Assembly (NCBI GenBank): GCA_903865465.1
Contig: CAIPJU010000367.1
Location: 1 to 20,030, forward strand
Source of the DNA: an uncultured Bacteroidota bacterium
GTDB taxonomy: Bacteria > Bacteroidota > Bacteroidia > Bacteroidales > VadinHA17
DNA length: 20,030 nt
Direction of reading: 5' to 3'
Shown: positions 8,657-15,252 of the stretch, in pieces
How the letters are laid out: every line of letters starts with the position of its first letter
Numbering within the stretch: the stretch's first letter is position 1
Translations under genes and position numbers: made by a program
Notes under the pieces: generated by a model
Database searches by the model: none
The model's input: the letters and a program-made list of their open reading frames with translations, nothing else
What the model was told of the DNA's origin: nothing

Positions 8657-8682
8657 GGAAATTCCAACCCGGTTAAAGTAAA

Positions 8683-10626
8683 ATGAGAAACTTTAAATGC
8701 CTAATTATCATGAAAATAATCAGGTTGCTTTCTTTAACGTTCCTGTTTTCTGCTTTTATTTTATCAGGCTCTGCTCAAAAGGAAAAGGCATCTGATCTGG
8801 CATCAGTTCCTGAATGGTCAAAGCATGCAATCTGGTACCAGATCTTTGTAGAAAGGTTCCGTAATGGAGATAAAAGCAATGATCCCACTCCGGCTGATAT
8901 GGCAGGTTCATATCCGGGTTCCTTACCAGCAAACTGGGCAATTACTCCCTGGGGTCATGACTGGTATTCGCATGAAGTTTGGCTCGACAGTGTCAAAGCT
9001 GATGGCTTCTATTCAAAGATCCAGGCTCGAAGGTATGGTGGTGACCTCCAGGGAGTGCTCGACAAAATAGATTATTTAAAGTCGCTTGGCGTAACAGCAA
9101 TCTATTTCAATCCCCTAGATGATTCGCCCTCCCTTCATAAATATGATGCTGCAAACTATACTCATATCGACAGGAACTTTGGTCCCGATCCTGCCGGCGA
9201 TGTTGCTATTATGAACGAAGAGGTACATAATGACCCTGACAGCTGGAAATGGACTGCCGCCGACAAGCTGTTTCTCAAAGTCGTCTCGGAGTTCCATAAA
9301 AAGGGAATCAAAGTAATTATGGATTATTCCTGGAATCATACAGGAAGGGTATTCTGGGCTCTTAATGATATCAGGAAGAATGGCAGGGAATCGGAATTTA
9401 CCGACTGGTATAATATTATTTCTTATGATGATCCTTCGACACCTCAGGATGAATTCAGGTATGAAGGATGGGGGGGTAATAATCCATGGATGCCTGTATT
9501 TAAGAAAGATATAGTTCCTCCCGATGATAAGGTTATGCCTTTTGAAGGGAACCTTCATTCAGAATCGCTCAGAAATCATATTTTCAGTGTAACAAAGCGC
9601 TGGCTCGATCCCAACCACGATGGAGATCCTTCCGACGGAGTAGATGGCTTCCGACTTGATGTAGCGGGAGAGATTCCCATGGGCTTCTGGCGCGATTACA
9701 GGAAAGTAGTAAGATCGGTCAATCCCGATGCTTATCTTATTGGGGAGATCTGGTGGCTCGAATGGCCCGATAAACTGCTTGATCCTGCAACTTACCTTCA
9801 GGGCGATCAGTACGATGCAATAATGAATTACAGATGGTTCCGGATAGCAAGGGGATTTTTTGGACAGGCCGAACCTGTATTGACAGCTACAGGATTTGTC
9901 AGCGAGATGGAGCGTATCGATAAGGGTATCAGGACAGATTGCCTGGAAGCGATGATGAATGTGGCTTCGACCCATGATTCGCCAAGGCTTTCCACTTCAT
10001 TGTATAATAAGACAATGGATAAGTACAATGCAAAACCTTCCGATAATCCTGACTATAAAATCAACAAACCTGATGAATTGACGATCAGGGAGCAAAAGCT
10101 TTTACTTGTTCATCAATTTACCTTTGTAGGATCACCGCAGATTTGGAATGGAGAAGAATTTGGAATGTGGGGAGCTGATGACCCCGATTGCCGTAAGCCT
10201 TTAATCTGGGATGATATCGTATATAACGATGAAAAAGCTGCCTTCGACCCGAATAAAACACGCCAGGTTGATGCTGTAAAACAGGACACTGCACTTTTAT
10301 CTTTCTACAGGAATCTCTGCCGGATCAGAAACTCTAACCATGTTCTGTCAACAGGTGATCTGACCTTTACCCTGGCTGATGATTCCAAAATGGTGCTTGC
10401 CTATCGCAGGAAACTTGGCAATGAAGAAATTATATCGGTCTTCAACCGGTCCGATAAGAAACAGGACGTCATGGTGCCGGGTGCAAAGGGAAGTAAATAT
10501 TCACAATTAATACCGTTTGATTCAAGGACACTTAACTGTTCAAAAGAAGGAATATCGCTCAGTATAGAACCTCTTTCAGCAATAGTATTAAGAAAAGTAA
10601 ATGGAACTACTGTTTCACAACTTTGA
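8683..10626 (+). CDS. Secreted GH13 alpha-amylase/neopullulanase-like enzyme
   Basis: A GH13 hydrolase of 647 residues, or 638 if translation starts at the second ATG (8710). The latter gives the cleaner signal peptide 'MKIIRLLSLTFLFSAFILSG', with predicted cleavage before Gln32. Neither start has a good Shine-Dalgarno site. The barrel shows: region I 'DYSWNH' (214-219), region II 'DGFRLDVA' with nucleophile Asp326, region III 'LIGEIWW' with Glu355, and region IV 'STHDSPR' with His431-Asp432. An Asp-rich loop 'DPNHDGDPSDG' (309-319) could bind calcium. A C-terminal beta domain (about 560-640) follows, and no type IX sorting domain is present, so the enzyme is probably periplasmic. The N-terminal 'VPEWSKHAIWYQ' resembles 'HPEWSKNSVLYE' in the preceding lipoprotein, suggesting related enzymes. 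The last 20 bp overlap the convergent amylase gene. Confidence 0.9.
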   Translation: MRNFKCLIIMKIIRLLSLTFLFSAFILSGSAQKEKASDLASVPEWSKHAIWYQIFVERFRNGDKSNDPTPADMAGSYPGSLPANWAITPWGHDWYSHEVWLDSVKADGFYSKIQARRYGGDLQGVLDKIDYLKSLGVTAIYFNPLDDSPSLHKYDAANYTHIDRNFGPDPAGDVAIMNEEVHNDPDSWKWTAADKLFLKVVSEFHKKGIKVIMDYSWNHTGRVFWALNDIRKNGRESEFTDWYNIISYDDPSTPQDEFRYEGWGGNNPWMPVFKKDIVPPDDKVMPFEGNLHSESLRNHIFSVTKRWLDPNHDGDPSDGVDGFRLDVAGEIPMGFWRDYRKVVRSVNPDAYLIGEIWWLEWPDKLLDPATYLQGDQYDAIMNYRWFRIARGFFGQAEPVLTATGFVSEMERIDKGIRTDCLEAMMNVASTHDSPRLSTSLYNKTMDKYNAKPSDNPDYKINKPDELTIREQKLLLVHQFTFVGSPQIWNGEEFGMWGADDPDCRKPLIWDDIVYNDEKAAFDPNKTRQVDAVKQDTALLSFYRNLCRIRNSNHVLSTGDLTFTLADDSKMVLAYRRKLGNEEIISVFNRSDKKQDVMVPGAKGSKYSQLIPFDSRTLNCSKEGISLSIEPLSAIVLRKVNGTTVSQL

Positions 10627-13393
10627 TAGAATTGATTCCCTGGCCTGATTTGACATGGACAATATAAATTCCGGACGGGGCATTACTCCCGTCCGTCTCT
10701 TTTCCGTCCCATAGCAAAAGTTGGGTGGAAGGCGCATCGGATGGTGAACGGAGTTGTCTTACAAGCCTGCCGGTGATATCGGAAATCCGTACTTCGGTAA
10801 TTGCAGCGAAGGGAGAGTTTATTTTAAGGGTAAATTCTCCGGAAGAGGGATTGGGATACGCTGAAACTGCGACATTCTTACCTAGCGCCGTCTGATCATG
10901 AACCCCAATTATAAGTTTTTGTGAAGGGATCTTATTAGTGGAATACATCCTGTACTCGCCTGGCTGAAAATCGAGCAGGTCGTGTACCCCGGTGACATTT
11001 ATTGAGTCTCCAGTGAAAAACTCATACCACTTGCCAGTCTGGGGGAAGGAAGGATCCACCTTAGTCGGAGTAGTTCCGAAGTTTCCGAGGATATTGACTT
11101 TCATATCTCCGCCGGAAAGTACCAGTTGCTTTACTGTTGACGCCAGGGAAAATGTGAAATCGGATGTTGAAAAGACTGGCTGGCTTTTCCTGAGGTCATT
11201 CAGAAAGCTGTAGAACTGATATAAACCATGCCGGCTTATATCACTGAAATAATCCCATTTGACAGGTTTTTCACTAACACGGCCTCCGTTGTCGATTGAA
11301 ATGTCGTAACCAAGTTCTCCGAACTGCCAGATCATTTTTGGTCCAGGCACGGTAAGAAAGAAGAGGGCGTCGAGCTTCATCCTGCTGATAGCAGTAGAGA
11401 GCTCTTTTGTATCATAGCTTCCCGATGAGGCGCCATATGTGATTGTCTTGAACATGAGCCTCTCTTCATCATGGCTTTCCATATAGCTTACAAGGTTGGG
11501 AGTGTCCCAGCCCCGACCCAGATAACTCACAGCAGTCAGATCGGAAGTATACCCCATAGCAGCCTCTTCATAATTATAGGTATTGTTTCCCCAGGGCATC
11601 ATACCATATTCTGCAAGCTCTTTCTCTTCACTGTTTGCTCCAAAATGTTCAAGAATTACATAGGCAGCAGGATTGACCTTCCAGATCTTGTCGGCCATCC
11701 TTTTAAGAATAGCAATTCTTGCTGGATCATATCCACCTCCGTCGCCGGGAGTGTTAGTGAATCCTTTTGTAAAATCGAACCTGAATCCGTCAATCTTATA
11801 TTCAGTGAGCCAGTATGAAGTAATTCTGTCGACAAATGCCTGGGTAGATGGGCTTTCGTGGTTGAAATCGGCTCCCCATTTGTAAAGGGGGTTAGGTGAA
11901 CTTGCATTGAACCAGGGGTTTGGTATCTTCATGTAAATCTGATCTGTACCATAATAGTCAAGGTATAGCTGTACCATTGGCGATGGCCCTGAGCTATGAT
12001 TAAGTACCATATCCATTATTACCGCAATGCCCCGGCTGTGACAATTGTCGATAAAAGCCTTCAGATCTGATTCAGGTCCGTAATACTTATCGGGGGCGAA
12101 GTAATATATTGGATTGTAACCCCAGCTTGAGTTTCCTTCAAATTCAGTAATTGGCATCAATTCAATAGCATTTATCCCGAGTTTCTGAAGATAACCAAGT
12201 GTATCTGACAATGTCTTGTAATCATGTGCCGCAGTAAAGTCACGTACCAGCAGTTCATAAATTGAAAGCTTGGTTTTTTCAGGAGAATTATATCCTGTAG
12301 TCTTCCAGGAATATTCAGGTTTTGCAGTCTGCAGTACAGATACAATTCCCGTGACATTATCCTTTGGATATGCCATGAGGTTTGGGTATGTGGCGCTGTT
12401 AATATAGGGATCATTAGCCGGGTCGAGGATCTTCGCGGTATATGGATCACCAATGTACAATGTTGTATCGACAAAGTACTGGAAACGATATTCTTTCCCG
12501 GGGATAAGCCCGTTAATCTGAATCCAGTACCTCTCACCATCAGGGGTTTTCTTCATATATCCCTTTTCACCTGCACGCCATCCGTTGAAGTCGCCTTCGG
12601 TAAATACAAAGCTTTTATAGGGAGCATGAAGGACAAGGGCAACTGAAGTATCTGACAGATAGTTGATGCCATCTTGCAGCCCATCGGGCAGCGCTTCGGA
12701 AATGATTGGTTTTCGAACATAGCAGAAGAAAGAATCGGCGACAAAGGCTGAATTCTTCCATGCCAGGAGCTTAAACAGGAACTCTCCGTATTGTGATGGA
12801 AGGTAAGTGTATGAAAGTTGGTCAACTGAAATGCCGGATTTTAAGTGTGAGCCATTAAGATATAAAGAAACTGAATCGGCCTGTGAGGCAGATGCTTTGA
12901 TTGTAAACTGCTTATTAATTTCTGAAACTATTGATGTTTTTGCAGGGGAGATGAATTGGCCATTCAGCCCGGGTTGGAAAACATCGATAAAAACATCAGG
13001 ACTTGTCTGCTTCGATGCATCAGAATTCCTGATAACCAGACAGATCTTTGCAACAACTGTTGATGACGAAAGAGAATAAAAAGTATTTATATCGGGTGTT
13101 ATATCAAGCTCATAACGCGAATCTCCAAGATATGTCAGCTTTGGCTGGGTTGAATTTACGGCCCAGGTTCCTATTACATTCTGCCAGTCTTTTCCCCCTG
13201 CAATGGTAACACCAGTATGTGCATAAAGATCAGCCGTATAGTTGTGCATACTACCGGCATCCTTTGTAGCATCATAGTAAATTTTAATTACTTTTCCCGG
13301 AACAGGCAAGGCTGGATCCGTAGTGATCATCTGCCCACTGGTTAAACCAGAAAGTAAGTATAGGCCGGCAAATAGAATAAGCAGCTTTTTCAT
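10607..13393 (-). CDS. Multidomain GH13 amylase with type IX secretion C-terminal domain
   Basis: A 928-residue exported glycoside hydrolase acting on starch- or glycogen-like polymers. The signal peptide 'MKKLLILFAGLYLLSGLTSG' is likely cut before Gln21. Residues 22-142 form a beta-rich module that I take to be carbohydrate-binding (related modules occur in Bacteroidota amylases, name uncertain). Residues 145-228 look Ig-like, and 232-330 are a CBM48/E-set-like domain ('TEGDFNGWR'). The GH13 barrel (about 372-760) has region I 'DMVLNH' (461-466), II 'GFRFDFTKGF' with nucleophile Asp540, III 'VILEHFG' with Glu582, and IV 'ESHDEER' with His641-Asp642. A C-terminal beta domain follows. Residues 845-928, 'YPNPSSGEFTLKIN' through 'SGIYIVHVKSG' and 'IKVVKQ', are a type A type IX sorting domain, so the protein should reach the cell surface or medium through the SprA machinery. 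It is read opposite to the other sugar genes, divergent from the LacI regulator. Confidence 0.93.
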   Translation of the reverse strand: MKKLLILFAGLYLLSGLTSGQMITTDPALPVPGKVIKIYYDATKDAGSMHNYTADLYAHTGVTIAGGKDWQNVIGTWAVNSTQPKLTYLGDSRYELDITPDINTFYSLSSSTVVAKICLVIRNSDASKQTSPDVFIDVFQPGLNGQFISPAKTSIVSEINKQFTIKASASQADSVSLYLNGSHLKSGISVDQLSYTYLPSQYGEFLFKLLAWKNSAFVADSFFCYVRKPIISEALPDGLQDGINYLSDTSVALVLHAPYKSFVFTEGDFNGWRAGEKGYMKKTPDGERYWIQINGLIPGKEYRFQYFVDTTLYIGDPYTAKILDPANDPYINSATYPNLMAYPKDNVTGIVSVLQTAKPEYSWKTTGYNSPEKTKLSIYELLVRDFTAAHDYKTLSDTLGYLQKLGINAIELMPITEFEGNSSWGYNPIYYFAPDKYYGPESDLKAFIDNCHSRGIAVIMDMVLNHSSGPSPMVQLYLDYYGTDQIYMKIPNPWFNASSPNPLYKWGADFNHESPSTQAFVDRITSYWLTEYKIDGFRFDFTKGFTNTPGDGGGYDPARIAILKRMADKIWKVNPAAYVILEHFGANSEEKELAEYGMMPWGNNTYNYEEAAMGYTSDLTAVSYLGRGWDTPNLVSYMESHDEERLMFKTITYGASSGSYDTKELSTAISRMKLDALFFLTVPGPKMIWQFGELGYDISIDNGGRVSEKPVKWDYFSDISRHGLYQFYSFLNDLRKSQPVFSTSDFTFSLASTVKQLVLSGGDMKVNILGNFGTTPTKVDPSFPQTGKWYEFFTGDSINVTGVHDLLDFQPGEYRMYSTNKIPSQKLIIGVHDQTALGKNVAVSAYPNPSSGEFTLKINSPFAAITEVRISDITGRLVRQLRSPSDAPSTQLLLWDGKETDGSNAPSGIYIVHVKSGQGINSIKVVKQ

Positions 13394-13421
13394 AAATGTT
13401 CGGATATAGTGGAAACAGAGA

Positions 13422-13429
13422 CAAATGTA
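13422..13429 (-). promoter_or_regulatory. Putative -7 box for the type IX amylase gene
   Basis: On the minus strand this reads TACATTTG, an exact match to TAnnTTTG, lying 28 bases upstream of the amylase start codon. That predicts a leader of roughly 20 nt. No clear -33 TTTG is seen at the usual spacing, so activation from upstream sites is possible. Confidence 0.5.
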
Positions 13430-13512
13430 ACTAAAACCAGAAATAAATATAGTATAAGAGATGTTTGAATCAGTGGATTAATATATGTTATTGAAACTGT
13501 TTGCATTTATTA

Positions 13513-13534
13513 TTTCAAACATATCTGTTTGAAA
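13513..13534. promoter_or_regulatory. Perfect inverted repeat, candidate operator of the LacI-family regulator
   Basis: TTTCAAACA (13513-13521) and TGTTTGAAA (13526-13534) are perfect 9-bp inverted arms around TATC. Further half-sites lie nearby: TGTTTGAA at 13462-13469 and TGTTTGCA at 13498-13505. The element is about 84 bp upstream of the amylase -7 box and about 126 bp upstream of the regulator ATG. Its place in the divergent gap suggests a control site for one or both genes. It lacks the central CG of classical LacI operators, so the binding protein is uncertain. The gap 13394-13659 holds no gene. Confidence 0.5.
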
Positions 13535-13570
13535 ATTTAACCTGATTTAAGGATTTATTTTCGACTTTTC

Positions 13571-13602
13571 TTTGACAATGGCTAAAAAAAAGAGGAATTT
13601 TG
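13571..13602 (+). promoter_or_regulatory. Possible promoter of the LacI-family gene
   Basis: TTTG (13571-13574) and, after a 20-nt spacer, GAATTTTG (13595-13602) resemble the Bacteroidota -33/-7 pair with one mismatch in the -7 box. It lies about 57 bases before the ATG. The -7 copy is inside a short inverted repeat, AGGAA-N5-TTCCT (13593-13607), which may be an accident or an autoregulatory site. Confidence 0.35.
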
Positions 13603-13659
13603 TTCCTGCGAGTAGTCTTAAAGGAAAATTTCTTAAGCCAGGCTATTTCAATCAGGAAT

Positions 13660-14679
13660 ATGAATAAGGGACAGGTTACAATTAAAGATATAGCGAAGGA
13701 GCTGGGGATTTCACCTTCGACCGTTTCAAAAGCATTGAATGGGCATCCTGATATCAGTAAAGACACAAAGCAGGCAGTAAGGGATCTGGTTAAAAAATGG
13801 AATTATGTTCCTGATCCCATTGCCCTGAGTTTAAAAGGCGGCCCAAGCCGGATAATCGGAGTAATTGTCCCGGAAATAGTACACTATTTCTTCTCGACGG
13901 TGATAAGCGGAATTGAGGATTGGGCAAATGATGCCGGGTATCATGTTATGTTCTGCCAGTCGAGCGAGCAATATTTGAAAGAGGTTAAAGCAGTTGATAC
14001 GCTTCTTTCAAGCAGGGTTGACGGTATCCTGGTTTCTGTTTCAAAGAGTACCAATGATTTCAGTCACTTAAGAAAAATTGTTGAGAAGGGAATCCCCCTG
14101 GTCTTTTTCGATAGAATTTGCGAAGAGATAGATGCCGACAGAGTCATTGTTGACGACGAAACAGGAGGCTATGTTGCCGCAAAACATCTTATTGAGATCG
14201 GATGCAAGCATATTTTTCACCTTTCCGGCCTTCAGAGACTGCTTATCGGACAAGGCAGGAAGAACGGATATATGAGAGCATTAAGGGAACACAACTTCCA
14301 GGTTAACGAAAACGATATAATTGATTGCGATAACATGGAAGAAGCAGCTGTCATCGTACCCGAGCTTTTTAAAAGGCCCGTGAAACCTGATGGAATCTTT
14401 GCAGTTAATGACCTCACGGCTGTTGCGGCAATGCGGGTCATAATGGAACTGGGCTACAGGGTGCCTGAAGATGTTGCTATTGTGGGTTTTACAAGCGGAT
14501 TGATGTCGGACGTAACCAATCCTACCCTTACCTCAGTTGAGCAACATGGTTATATGGTTGGCCGGGAGGCTGCCCGTTTGCTTATTGAACGTCTCGAAAA
14601 CCCCAGGGAGCTTCCCAAGAAAACTGTTATTATAAAGACAGAACTCGTTAAGAAGGGATCTACTGACAGAAAGAAATGA
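13660..14679 (+). CDS. LacI-family transcriptional regulator
   Basis: A 339-residue DNA-binding regulator. I chose ATG 13660 because the helix-turn-helix begins six residues later and AGGA lies just upstream (13654-13657); an in-frame TTG at 13600 would add 20 residues unlike the family. Residues 7-28 ('TIKDIAKELGISPSTVSKAL') are the LacI helix-turn-helix, residues 51-59 ('PDPIALSLK') the hinge helix, and the rest is a periplasmic-binding-protein-like effector domain starting 'RIIGVIVPEI'. Near the C-terminus 'VGFTSGLMSDVTNPTLTSVEQ' matches the usual family block. Position between the sugar cluster and gcvH, divergent from an amylase gene, makes control of maltodextrin genes by a sugar or sugar phosphate the likely role; the ligand is not readable. 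Repressor versus activator is open. Confidence 0.93.
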   Translation: MNKGQVTIKDIAKELGISPSTVSKALNGHPDISKDTKQAVRDLVKKWNYVPDPIALSLKGGPSRIIGVIVPEIVHYFFSTVISGIEDWANDAGYHVMFCQSSEQYLKEVKAVDTLLSSRVDGILVSVSKSTNDFSHLRKIVEKGIPLVFFDRICEEIDADRVIVDDETGGYVAAKHLIEIGCKHIFHLSGLQRLLIGQGRKNGYMRALREHNFQVNENDIIDCDNMEEAAVIVPELFKRPVKPDGIFAVNDLTAVAAMRVIMELGYRVPEDVAIVGFTSGLMSDVTNPTLTSVEQHGYMVGREAARLLIERLENPRELPKKTVIIKTELVKKGSTDRKK

Positions 14680-14723
14680 AAGCTTAATATGAAATTTGTC
14701 ACATCAATTCAATGAAATATTTC

Positions 14724-14731
14724 TATTTTTG
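14724..14731 (+). promoter_or_regulatory. Putative -7 box of gcvH
   Basis: TATTTTTG matches TAnnTTTG exactly, 54 bases before the gcvH ATG. A TTTG at 14695-14698 is the nearest -33 candidate, although the 25-nt spacer is longer than usual. It lies downstream of the LacI-family stop codon and would give gcvH its own transcript. Confidence 0.45.
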
Positions 14732-14785
14732 AATTGTAATAAATATGAATAAACAGATTCCAGTCATAACAAAAAACGTTAAAAG

Positions 14786-15160
14786 ATGAATGTTCCTGAA
14801 GATTTATTGTACACCAACGATCACGAATGGCTCAGGCTTGAAGGAGACACTGCCTATGTAGGTATTACTGACTTTGCCCAGGGTGAATTGGGTGACATAG
14901 TTTTTATCGAGATTGAGACGGTGGGAGACACTCTGAATAAAGAAGATGTCTTTGGAACGATCGAAGCTGTAAAAACCGTATCTGATATGTTTATGCCAGT
15001 CAGTGGCGAGGTTCTCGAAATGAACACCAATCTCGAAGAGTCACCTGAAGTGGTGAATAAAGATCCTTATGGGAAGGGCTGGATGGTAAAAATTTCAATC
15101 TCCAATCCTGATGAGATAAAAGAACTTCTGACGCCTGAAAAGTACAAAGCTCTCTTGTAG
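14786..15160 (+). CDS. gcvH: Glycine cleavage system H protein
   Basis: A 124-residue cytoplasmic lipoyl carrier. It shuttles the aminomethyl group of glycine between the P, T and L proteins through a swinging lipoyl arm. The lipoylation site is Lys63 in 'FGTIEAVKTVSDMFMPVSGE', the standard signature; 'NDHEWLRLEGDTAYVGITDFAQ' (11-32) is the conserved N-terminal block and 'DPYGKGWMVKI' (93-103) the C-terminal one. Length is normal and no part is missing. The other glycine cleavage genes are not in the window. It is followed by a strong hairpin shared with the convergent infB. Confidence 0.97.
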   Translation: MNVPEDLLYTNDHEWLRLEGDTAYVGITDFAQGELGDIVFIEIETVGDTLNKEDVFGTIEAVKTVSDMFMPVSGEVLEMNTNLEESPEVVNKDPYGKGWMVKISISNPDEIKELLTPEKYKALL

Positions 15161-15190
15161 GGCAGTGAGTCTTAATAAGTATCAAAACAA

Positions 15191-15231
15191 GGACGCCTGA
15201 AAAACTCCGTAAGGAATATTTTCAGGCGTCC
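15191..15231. terminator. Shared hairpin terminator between gcvH and infB
   Basis: GGACGCCTGAAAA (15191-15203) pairs perfectly over 13 bp with TTTTCAGGCGTCC (15219-15231). Inside, TCC and GGA form three more pairs capped by GTAA, a GNRA-type tetraloop in the plus-strand RNA. On the minus strand the stem is followed by TTGTTTTGAT, a fair T-rich tail, so it should end the rimP-nusA-infB transcript. On the plus strand the tail (CTGTATATAT) is weaker, but the stem has A-runs leading to T-runs and probably also stops gcvH. Confidence 0.8.
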
Positions 15232-15252
15232 CTGTATATATCAAACAGATGT

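Noticed and set aside
13600..13659. TTG-initiated 20-residue N-terminal extension of the LacI-family protein
   Set aside because: The extension is unlike the family, overlaps a possible promoter, and the ATG at 13660 sits just before the helix-turn-helix with AGGA upstream.
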